Assembly: GCA_012845835.1 (NCBI GenBank)
Contig: JABAKD010000002.1
Span: 15,516,129 to 15,580,128, forward strand
Direction of reading: 5' to 3'
DNA from: Undaria pinnatifida
Lineage: Eukaryota; Sar; Phaeophyceae; Laminariales; Alariaceae
DNA: 64,000 bases
The notes beneath the pieces are model-generated. The model was not told where the DNA came from. It saw nothing but the letters and a program-made list of their open reading frames with translations, and made no database searches. Both the position numbers and the translations under genes were made by a program. Positions 34,101 through 46,100 of the stretch are shown piece by piece. Position 1 is the first letter of the stretch; each line of letters opens with the position of its first letter.

Positions 34101-37100
34101 ACGGCACGACTTCTCATGACCGCCCACAACACGAAAATATCTGCACACAGCATCAGCCGCCGATTATCGCCGATTATTTCTCGCCTCACAGAAAACGAAA
34201 TGGAATCAAACCTTCGAGGCTGTCTTTGCCATGGCTGTGATATTGATACTTTAATAATGGTCGTTGCCATGGTTGAGGAGGGATGATGCATTGTGGTTGG
34301 ACCTCTCGCTCCAAATGCGAGATTGTGGCCCGTTTCTGTTAGACTTTTTTCACAGAATGATACATTATTGCTCACCCAAAACAGAACACAATACTGGGCT
34401 TGATAAGCAGTTCGGTCAGTATAATTGCGCTTTTTTTTTAGAAATATAGTGGCATAATTGGGTGTCTTCTAATGACCAACCATTTCTGATTACTTCATAC
34501 TCGAAAAAGTATGTGCTATCTGCACGCACCAGCTTCCGCCACGGTGATTCCTCGCCTCAATTAGCACGAGATGGCACCAAGCCTTCGAGGCTGCATGCCC
34601 CATTGCTCTGAGAGGGATTGCAGGCAAGATTGAGGGCCGCCGATACTGTGTGGCTGAAGCTCTCGCTCGAAAGGCAAGAACCTGACCTATTCACTTATCG
34701 CCTTTTGTACAAGAAAAGCAGAGCTGTTGTTTGCTGCTTCGGGTTTGAGACAAACATATACATTGCGAGTATGATACGAGGCGCATACGGTATACTCATG
34801 CATGTGGCGCCCAAGCTGTTTTCCTGAAGCATGGCGGCGGCCCTCTTGGCATTGTCAAAGTCGCCAGTTTGCACCTGCAACCAATCGAGGACATCTGTCC
34901 GCTTCACACATTTTGGTTGTTGTATTTTTGCACTTTTATTTCCTGAGCGACCGTAGCAGGGGGCGAATGCCGCCCGCGGAGCGAAGCGCCTTGCAGTTAC
35001 TATTTACACTGCCGTGGCAGCGAAGTTCAATGTGCGAAAACGTCCTGTCGACAAACCGCCACCTTATCTACTTGAGAAAAAACAGAAACAAATAGCAAAA
35101 GTTACGATTTAAGCTCACAAATTCTGTGGCTAGAAAGTGATAAAACATTGTTCCATTGTTCAATCGTACAGTGCAGTACCGCACCGTACCGTACCGTACC
35201 GTACCGTACCGTACCGTACAGTACCGTACCGTACAGTACAGTACAGTACCACCATACCGTACAGTACAGTACAGTACAGTACAGTACAGTGCAGTACAGC
35301 AGTACAGTACAGTACAGTACAGTGCAGTACAGCAGTACAGTACAGTACAGTACAGTACAGTACAGTACAGTACAGTACAGTACACTACACCACAGTACAG
35401 TACAGTACAGTACAATGCAGTACAGTATAGTACAGTGCAGTAGAGTACAGTACAATACAGTACAGTACGGTACAGCACAGCACAGTACAGTACATTAGAG
35501 TACAGAAGAGAAAATACAGTACAGCACAGCAAATCACAGCACAGTGCAGCACAGCACGGCACCGCACAGCACAGCACAATATAGCACAGTACAGTACAGT
35601 ACAGTACAGTACAGTACAGTACAGTGCGGTACGGTACAGTACAGTACAGTACGGTACGGTACAGTACAGTACAGTACAGTACAGTACAGTACGGTACGGT
35701 ACGGTACGGTACGGTACGGTACGGTACGGTACAGTACAGTACAGTACAGTACAGTACAGTACAGTACAGTACAGTACAGTACAGTACAGTACAGTACAGT
35801 ACAGTACAGTACAGTACGGTACAGTACAGTACAATACAGTGCAGTACAGTACAGTACAGTACAGTACAGCAGTGCAGTGGTTTCCCGAAAACCGTGCAGA
35901 TAGAAGACCTCTAACAAACCGGGCATGTTCACAGTGAACACCATACCTGGTCTAGCTCGACGAGAAGGCTGAGAGAGCCCTTCACCCTCGCTTCGTAGCT
36001 CGTCGTCTCGCTCAACACAGTTGCATCGTCCGGGTTCTCGCCTTCAACAGTCGTGCACTCCCACACGTGCCCCTTCGCAACAACCTTTCCACACCAAACG
36101 GACGAGAACGAACGACATGCCATTGCAATACCACCGTGATACTGCTGCTGTGATACTGGTGTAATTATGTACCGTGCTTGTTCCCGAACGTGGTAAGTAT
36201 TGCGTTCGCACATAAAGCACAAGCGCTGCACTCAAACGTAGATAAAGCGTGTCGTGCCCGCACTACGATACATTTACGTGTCAGCCGTCCATGGAAAAAT
36301 CACCCAAGTACCAGGTATGTAACAGTCAGTGACAGCCTCGGCGTAAGCTGTACGTTGCCTGCATATACAAACGGTGCCACCAAGTTTTATGCTGCATCCC
36401 TACGAGTAGCGTTGCAACGCTGACGCTCAACAGCAGACGTTTTTGTGGAGCTTTCGACAAACGTCTATCTTGAGAGCAATCCTCACCGTGAAACGAAATC
36501 CCCAGTTGTCCTGCTCCGGGTCACCCGCCATCGCAGAATCCCCAACACGGTGCCCATCCGTTTCCGCTACAAAGCGGGAATTGATCGTGTCTCCATGGAA
36601 AATGATGACATCACGCCAAGGGGCCTCTTGCTGCCCGGTGAGAGAGATCATATTGTCTTTTCCCTCCAGGACTAGGCTTGCCGTACCCTGGCCAAAACAG
36701 CGAGCGAGGGCGATAACGGGGACGGCGACGCCGACGATGACGATGACGAGGATGAGGATGAGAATGAAGACAAGGATGCGGTATATAATAAATGTAGACC
36801 TTAACACACGAGCACTCCTATATATAATATATAGCAATGAAATAAATCTCAAATGTCTTTGGGATCCCTTCCGACGAACAGCTATTTCAAATTCGGCAAG
36901 GACACAACGCATACCCCCGTGATTGTCAAGTCAAGTGTCTCAGCTTTCACCTGTTGCATGGAGCTGCGCGGATCGAGAAACACCACCAGCTCGTCTGCAC
37001 CCGGGAAGTGCAACGTCTCAACGTGTGTTCCCTTCCGGAACGGGTGCTCTGACTCCATCACAACAGCTGGCCCGACAGCATCCATCCAAGCCTCGCACAA

Positions 37101-40100
37101 GAGGGAATCCAAAGAGAGGGGGGCCTGAGTGGGCGGGGTAGCGATTATGCCCTGCGAGCGTCCATCATCAAGAGATGGCGCGGATTCCTGTGGCGCCGAC
37201 GACGGTGGAGAAGGCCAGCCGTGACCAAGCACGGCAAGGGTGTCCATAATCTCGAGCAGATGGTGCAAGCAGCGAGATGGGGACTCCGTCTTCCCCTCCG
37301 TCTTCTGTACATCTCCCCCGACAGACGGAGCTTTATGCTTGAGGCCGGAGTCCTCAAGGTCGAGGTCTGGTAGCAAAGAGTTGTGCAAGTCCACCTCCAG
37401 CAGCGCTCTGTCTTCCGCGCCTAGTAATCTGCCGCCGACGAGGATCCGATCAGCAAGATTTCGCTCGGCCTCGTTTGCCTCCTCTTCCCCTTCTTCTTCC
37501 AAAGGGCTCTCATCGAGACGAGTCCCAAAGGGGGGAACACATATCTTCACCGCACCTGCCGTCACGCATGCTGATACCGCTTCTGCCGTTGACGGAGTTG
37601 TTGACGCTGATGGTGTGGATGGCGCTGATGGCCCTGATGGCTGGTTTTGCCCACCCTTCTCTCCTTCGGCGTTACACGGAGCACCTCTCGGCCTCATCTC
37701 GACGAGCCCCTGCTCGTTCTCCCTCGATATCGGAGCCCGGATGAGAGAATGCTGTCTGATGCTGTCCTGCGCGCGTCGTGTCGCCATAGCCAGATCTGAC
37801 ATTAGCAGTAGACCTGCGTTCGCCCACCTCGTCTCAAGCTGCAACCCCCCCGGACAATCACCCGGTCTCCACGCTGCGCTGCCAGGCCCTCGCCCGCACG
37901 TCAACTTGTCACACTCCCGCAAAACTGCAGCCAGGAGCCCGGATAGTTCTCCCAGCGGGGGCGGAGTGTCCTTGAATTCCGCGTGGGAGCGCACAAGAAG
38001 GGTCAGCAGAGGGATCATACGGAGGCGGTGGGGAGCACCGGGCGAGCGTAGGTAGGCTACGAGGGTGCGGAAGAGAGTTCCGCGCATCGCCAGACTTCGG
38101 AGAGGCCGGTGCTTGAGGAGGAACGACAGTAACCACGAAGCCCAAGACACCGACGGACGCGGCTTGCGAACAATTTCAGCGCCCTCCGTCTCGTCTTCGT
38201 CCGAATCCTCATCCCACTCGTCATCCTCGTCGTCTTCTTCGTCCTCGACGTCATCGTCCTCGCCGCCACCGCTGCCGCCACCACCACCACCAACAACACC
38301 AACACCAACACCAACACCACCAACACGATAACCGCCAACACCAACACAAACACCACCAACATCGCAAACACCACCACCACCAACAACGCCAACACCAGGA
38401 GAACGATGTAACCGTCTGTCCTCGGGCGGGGGCGGTGGCGGTGGTGGTGGTGGTGGCAATGGCGGTGGCGACGGTAGGGCGAGCACGCTCGAGCTAGAGC
38501 AGGGCGCAAGTGGACCAGCGATAACGTCGGACTCTTGGCACCACTCGTTGGTCATGCAAGAGGCGGTAACGCCCTTCAGCGCCCAGCCCTCGCCGACTCC
38601 GAATTGGAGCTTGATGCGCTCACCTTCATCCTCGTCAGAACTATAACTGTCCTCTCCCGCGCTGCCACAGCAAACCGTCATCAAAGGTCACAGAGTCACG
38701 TAAAAAGCGGTTTCGTGAAGCTTATAATGTGTTCATTGTGAATGTAAATGCTGACTGCTTGTCTCTAGTACAGTTGTGGTGTACCGTAGCCGTAGCGTAC
38801 GGTGTTTTGATCCCGCGCCACACATGTCATCTCGACAAGCAACAACACAACGCTGGGGTACCCGAGCCTTAGCCTAAGCCTAAGCTGAATCGCTGTTGAC
38901 TCTTGTGCGAGCGCCTCGGCAAAGGAACGCCTCCAAAACACAAGGCGGCCCCGTCCCTTCAATTTATCAATATTACTGTATCGCCAGTGGCCGCCAGGAA
39001 CCAGGAAACGGGCGATACCTTCAACCGCTGCGACCGGACAGGCTTAACAGATACTCATTAATATGTTGATAATGTGTACGAGCTCGCTTTCGGCCGTTCG
39101 ACCATCCGCGTTGAAATGCTTGCAGATGTAGCGTCGACTAGACAATACCGGTGCTGTACCTAGTAGTCCGTCATAGCGGTGCACCACGAGTGATGTATTA
39201 TACAAGTATTACATTTATACCAATCAAAATAATAAGAGTGTTCACCTGCCCTTTTTCTTCTTCTTCTTCTTCTTGCGCTTGTGCCGTTCAAGACGTGATT
39301 GCGGTCCTTGAGTTACTTCCTTTTGGCCTAAACGGCCACCAGTTTGAGATCCAAAGAACGTCCCTAGTCCGTTCTCGACGGACCAGATTGCCTGGGCGCG
39401 ATTGAGGATGGACGTGGGGCGGACGCAAACGATGGAGTTTAACACATCGCTTCTGTGCGTGGCGAGACACAACACGACACATATTGTGGAAGCTGCACTT
39501 TTTTGCTCATACTGCAAGAATGCCATTCGCCCTCGTCGCGATTTGCGTTGGTTCAAGCAATCGCTGCGATACATGGCCTACGCGCAATGCATACTTCGTA
39601 TCATATGTGCATATGACTTTCTCACCTGCGTGCCGGACTGTTTTTCTTCTCGCCAGAGGCACTGAACCACAGGACAAACCGCAACCGCCCACGCAGCGAC
39701 GCAGCGAACCGCGCCGGCCATCACGCCCCTGCTCGCCTTCTTCGCGCAAGCAAAATCCCCCAGCGACACCTATCATCGTACAGCGCACGCAACGTGCATA
39801 TGGATAGAGAAAATGTTTAAGCGAGATAACTAATATTAACACGAAATGTAGACTTAATTGCTGTGATATCGATGCCTTCGGAGGCCACCCTCGGCAGCCT
39901 TTGGCCTCTCAGACTACTCTCAGCTCTTAGTTGCCGGCGAGAAAGTTGCATTTTCCGTACCGGTCCGTGAATTGGTTTGTTTTTTCTTATTTTCCCTATG
40001 TTTCTCCTTTTCCTTTTTTTGTTTTCGAACCTGCTTCTGCGCAAACTGCATAGGCACACACAAAGCTCCGATAGCCACAATATTTACGTACCGCAAGCAT

Positions 40101-43100
40101 AGCAGAACAGCCTGCAATCGGCCCTGCACAGCAGCAACGTGCATACAGCAATACGTTCGTGTCGACCAGGCAGCAGAGTGCGACAACCCAGCAAACAAGA
40201 ACAACAAGTGTTTCGTCGAGAGCCATGTTCATGTACGTACGAGAAGCTTTGCGTCCTTTTTCTCTCTCTTGTTGGTGTGTTTTGAATAGTGCGCAATCAA
40301 CCCACCAACAACACAATTCGATTTTTCTTTCAAGTGTCGCTGACATTCAGCCCTGTGACGGACCGCCGTCTCTACGTAAGGCGACTGGGGTAACCTAACA
40401 CAGATGTTTCTGTTTCAACCACATGTTCCATGCTGCTGTTGTGTGTGCTTATTAACAAACTGCTTTTTCCGCCCATCGACATCCAGAACGCCCAGTGTCC
40501 GTGCCGGTTCGTCATCCTGGAGAAACAAAGCTCTGTAGTAACAAATTTCGACACAATCATATACATCGCAACCACTTAAAGCAAGAAATGAGATACATAT
40601 GGATGCATGTGTCGTCCGGGTTATTGTCCTTGAGCAAGGCGGCGGGACTCTTGGCATTGTCAACTCGCCAGTTTGCACCTACAATCAGTCGTGGACCTCT
40701 GTCCGCTTCACATAATTTGTTGTATCTTTCCTTCCTGAGCGAATCGCCTTGTACCACATACATACCTGGTACCGTGTTCCAGTGCATACCACGACGCTGC
40801 CAAACACACTACCATGGTATACAGTACAGTACAATACAATACAATACCATACAATACAATACAATACAATACAATACAATAAAATAGGGACACACCCCCA
40901 GCAATACGCGCGATCGCAGTATCACACATAGCTTGCAAAGATGAGTTTCGACAAAATCTTCGATCTCACAGCAGGAGTTTATTTTTATTTTTATAATACA
41001 ATACAACACAATACTTACAGCATACACTTGATAAGCTGATGCATTTCGTTCCACAACTGTCAGATTTTGTCCCCCTCGAAAACGGGTTTTATAGCTTCCG
41101 CGCACAGACTGATTAAGATCACCCTGTTGACCCTGGTAGCTACACTGTAGTTCCAAGGGGAGTCGCCGACCTGTATCCTTAATGAGGACACACGCCCAGT
41201 AATACGCGCGATCGGGGTATCACACACGGCTTGCAAAGATGAGTTTCGACGAAATCTTCGATCTCACAGCTGGAGTGTATTTTTATTTTTATAATACAAT
41301 ACTTCGAAGTACAATACAATAAAATACAATACAATACAATACAATACAATACAACACAACACAATACAATACAATGCAATACAATACAACACAACACAAC
41401 ACAACACAACACAACACAACACAACACAATACAATACAATAGAATACAATACAATACGATACAATACAATACAATACGATACAATACAATACAATACAAT
41501 ACAATACAATACAATACAATACAACACAACACAACACAATACAATACAATACAATGCAATGCAATGCAATACAATACAATACAATACAACACAATACACC
41601 CACGCCCCACCCCCCCCCTATGATAAACTGGTGCATTTTTATTTTTATTTTTATTTTTTCTTTCCCAAAACCTCAGATTTATCCCCTTACAATGATTTAT
41701 AGCTTCCACGCACAAATGGCCCGCCCGTCCGCCCCCCCCCCCCCCCCTTCCCCCCCCCTCCAACCCCGCTCGCTTTTGATCAAAACCAGGCCCCCACGTC
41801 CTTCAAAACTCCGCCCCCCCCCTCACCGGTTATTCGACTCACAGGATTCACATGATAAACGGATACATTTCCCTCCACAGCTGTCAGATTTTGTCCCCCT
41901 CAGAAACGGTTTTATAGTTTCCGCGCACAGACTGACTAACATCACCCTGTTGACCCTGATAGCTACACTGTAGTTGTAAGGGGAGTCGCCGACCTATATC
42001 CTTAATGAGGACACACAACTCGTAATACGCGCGATCGGAGTATCACACACGGCTTGCAAAGATGAGTTTCGACGAAATCTTCGATCTCACAGCTGGAGTG
42101 TATTTTCATCCCTTATAATACAATACTTCGAAGTACAATGCAATACAATACAATACAATACAATAAATACTAAATACAATACAATACAATACAATACAAT
42201 ACAATACAACACAACACAACACAATACAATACAATACAATACAATACAATACAATACAATACAATACAATACAATACGATACAATACAATACAATACAAT
42301 ACAATACAACACAACACAACACAATACAATACAACACAATACAATACCTGGTACAATGCAATACAATACTTCGTACATTACAATACAATACAATACAACA
42401 CAACACAATACAACACAATACAATACAACACAAAACAATACAATACAATGGAGTGTATTTTAATATTATGTGACCTAAACCTCTTGAGAACCCTCCCCCC
42501 CCCCTCCCTCCCCCCCTTTTTTTTTTCCTCGCTCCCTCTTGCTTAAACGCCCCACCTAATATCGAAATCCGCCAGAGTAATAAGCACTTCCATTCTCGAA
42601 TGCTGTAATAAGAGTAACATATAACATAACTAAAAATATTCTGTATTCGTACTCCTCCCGATAGTAAAGCCGGGTGGGAGAAAAAACAAAATAAACCGCC
42701 TACCATACATATGATAGAGAAGTAGTCTACGTATACTGGAAACTGCAGTAATATATTTATAGAATAGATGTGATGTTAGATCTAGCTCAAAATTCCCCAC
42801 CTAAAGTAAAAATACCAACACTTATCATTGTAGTGGACAAGAAATAGGACCCCTCCGAACAAAAAACTCACTCATATAGTACATTTTAAGTACCAAAAAC
42901 GCAGCTTGCAATTATGAGTGTTGACCTGAAATTCGTCGAACTCACGGCTGACGTCCTTGAAATGTTTTTATAAAATATGTATATACTCGTATATATATAT
43001 GTGTGTTTTGGTTTTTTTAACAGAACAGCATGACCCCTCCCATTATGAAAAAACTCACCCACATAGTATCTTACAAGTACCAACAACGCAGCTTGGAAAG

Positions 43101-46100
43101 ATGAGTATTGACTGGAAATTCGTCGAACTCACGGCTGACGTCCTTGAAATATTTTTATAAAACACTTCCACGCCCTGGATATCGCCTCGTTATCTTTTTA
43201 GCGCCGTCCATGCCGCTGCTGCAATTCCCACCCACCCCCGCCCCCAACGCCTCCTCCTTCCCCACCACCCGCACCATCGCCTAGACCTAGCACCACGCGT
43301 ATAGCAAACCCCTACATCTATGCGACCTAAAGCCCTCCCCCCCCGCCCCCCGCCCCCCCCCGCCACATTCCCCCCCCCTCCCCCACAAGAAGGATTTATA
43401 GTTTCCACGCACAAATTGACCTGCCCCACCCGTCCCCTCCCCCCCTTCCCCCCCTCCCGCCCCCCTTTTGATCAAAATCAGCCCCCCACGTCTTTCAAAA
43501 CTCCGCCCTCCCCTCACCGGATATTCGACAGACAGGATTCACTTGATAAACGGATGCATTTCCTTCCACAGCTGTCAGATTTTGTCCCCCTCAAAAACGG
43601 GTTTTATAGTTTCTGCGCACAGACTGCCTAATATCACCCTGTTGACCCCGATAGCTACACTGTAGTTGCAAGGGGAGTCGCCGACCTATATCCTTAATGA
43701 GGACACACAACCCGTAATACGCGCGATCGGAGTATCACACACAGCTTGCCAAGATGAGTTTCGACAAAATATTCGATCTCACAGCTGGTGTGTATTTTAA
43801 TTTTTATAATACAATACAATACAATACAATACAATACAATACAATACAATACAATACAATACAATACAATACAATACAATACAATACAATACAATACAAT
43901 ACAATACAATACAATGCAATGCAATACAATACAATGCAATGCAATACAATACAATACAATACAATACAATACAATACAATACAATACAATACAATACAAT
44001 ACAATACAATACAATACAATACAATACAATACAATACAATACAATACAATACAATACAATACAATACAATACAATACAATACAATACAATACAATACAAT
44101 GCAATACAATACAATACAATACAATACAATACAATACAATACAATACAATACAATACAATGAAATGCAATATAATGCTATGCAATACAATACAACACGAC
44201 ACAATACAACACCAGGTACAACACCACAAAAAACGTTACAGTACAAGCGAACGCCAACGTACGAAGTAGGGCCTGCCGCTCCGAGGCGTGTTCCGTTGCA
44301 TCTAGAGGGAACAGTGCGTGCCACACCCCTCCTTGAACTCTCGCTAGAACGACATCGCGCGTCGCACACAATACACCAGTACGGCAGCACTACCGCAAAA
44401 TTCCAAAGCGTATCCTCTTACATTGGAGGTACTAGGTAGTGGTAGTGGTATGAGTACCAGGCATACCGCATAACTCCCTATATACGACCTGGCGACAGTT
44501 TCCACCAAACCCACCTGCCCCTTCCGAGCTACTGGCCTCCAAACGACGTAGCCAGTGGTCTTATCTTGATGCACCACGCGGAACTTGGCAGGTTTGGAGA
44601 CTAGACATCCCGTTGCGTCTGCCTTCACCACCACGGCGCCCGCCGGAGAGGAAAGCCCTCGGCTCGTAACGTCGCCAACACTGAACCACCCCGGCGGTGC
44701 CTTGGGCCTCCAGATCGAGATCACCTGCCATTTGTTCCATTTATCCATAACAAAGGGCACCTTACCGCGTCAAATATCAACAGCACAAAAGACTACGGTC
44801 CATTGCAGTACAGATTGTGCAATGCGTACAATTGAAGGCTTGACTCAGCTCGAAACACCAGACGCTGTACAACAGCACAGGTAAAACATACTACCTGCAG
44901 TCCAAAAGCCAACAGCTCTGACGCCAGTATAGCTCTACTTGATGATGTAAACAACCGAAACCGTGGTGGTCCTTCGTCAGGCCCATACCGATCCCACCTG
45001 CGACCCGAACGTCGTTCTCGGAGTCAAAGCTCCAGAGCCTGCCCGAGCACCCCCACCGAAGCGGCAAATGAGTTCGAACTCCCGCACCACCCTGTAGTGA
45101 ACCCCGTGCAAGGGGTCCACCACGAATCGAAAACCCCAGTCGCCTGGTGTGTCTCCATCGCCCACGACGCTTGTTTTTGGTTGCGTCTGAGGGGGAGTCC
45201 GTGCCACCTCCGGGGCGAAGACCACCTTGCTGTCCTTGCTATCGCCCACGCGAGATGCGAGAGCTACGGCAAGGGGGGGTTGGGGGGGTGCGCAGGTGAA
45301 ACGGACAGGGAGTGTTATTAGGAGCAAAGCGAAATTCTAAATGACGACAGCCCCCCAAAAATAGGGGCTCCTTCCAGCCTGGTGTGACCAAACCTTCATG
45401 TCCCGTTCAACCACAGAATCTTCCAAAAGCAATAGATAAAATTACTGGTTGTGTAACGTGACTACTGGATGCATCGTGTTCGATTTCTTCCCATCAACGC
45501 ACACAGTGACAGATGAAAATATCTGGCAGCGCGAGTTCCTAGTGAGAGCTGCAGCAGTATCTACGGTATGGTGCTATCATACCACTCGGTTTTCTTCGAC
45601 GGACGTTCTTTTTCCTCGGTTGTGGTAATATTGCAGGGCAACGGGTAACGGCTCCGTCACTTAAGGTGCGATTCGTCATTGTATGGCACCACATATCAAA
45701 TGCATCCAAAAACGCAGCGCACCTATGCAGCCATACATTGATATTACGTACCAACACTGTATTCTATACAATCCGAATGCGTATTATATATATATTAAAG
45801 TTCCTTCCCATTCAAAGATCGAGGTTGCGATTGAACGTAACCCCGCCAAGAACCACGAAGCAATAAAGTTTGACAATCACGTGCATGAACCATGCCCGAA
45901 CGGCGTTGAAAAAACAAAAGTACACGCTCACCAGGACGGTCCAGCTTCGCGGCCTGAACGTCGCGAAGGATGACCGGCAAAAAGCCTTCCACCGGGGGAG
46001 GGTACTTGAACGGCATAGCCCCCAAGTTCACAGACAAAGCCGACTTTCCGCGAACGGAGAAGCACGGGCGGATGCCATTAACGACACCCGGGACGTTGTT

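Larger units (their letters stand above)
33187..35946. other. 2.8-kb intron with tandem units and the CAGTA array
   Basis: Between E24 and E25. It holds four tandem units at 33600-34770, a dispersed-repeat copy at 34750-34960 and the CAGTA array at 35167-35873. No gene. Confidence 0.85.
39512..44514. other. 5.0-kb intron with CAATA arrays and repeats
   Basis: Between E20 and E21. It holds the plus-oriented repeat at 39850-40750 and four or five copies of the dispersed repeat with CAATA-type arrays. C-rich tracts occur at 41610-41635, 41730-41820, 42485-42525 and 43330-43460. No gene. Confidence 0.9.

Noticed and set aside
35167-35873. CRISPR-like repetitive array
   Set aside because: There are no unique spacers, the period is five bases, and this is eukaryotic nuclear DNA.
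37240-38055. 271-codon plus-strand open frame, and others opposite E18 and E25
   Set aside because: They are antisense shadows of long, GC-rich coding exons. The minus-strand frame has the domain and splice support.
43754-44439. Open frames of repeated QYNTI or YCIVL residues, and the YSTVQ and YCTVL frames at 35068-35944
   Set aside because: A five-base tandem repeat without stop codons leaves all frames open. These are not proteins.
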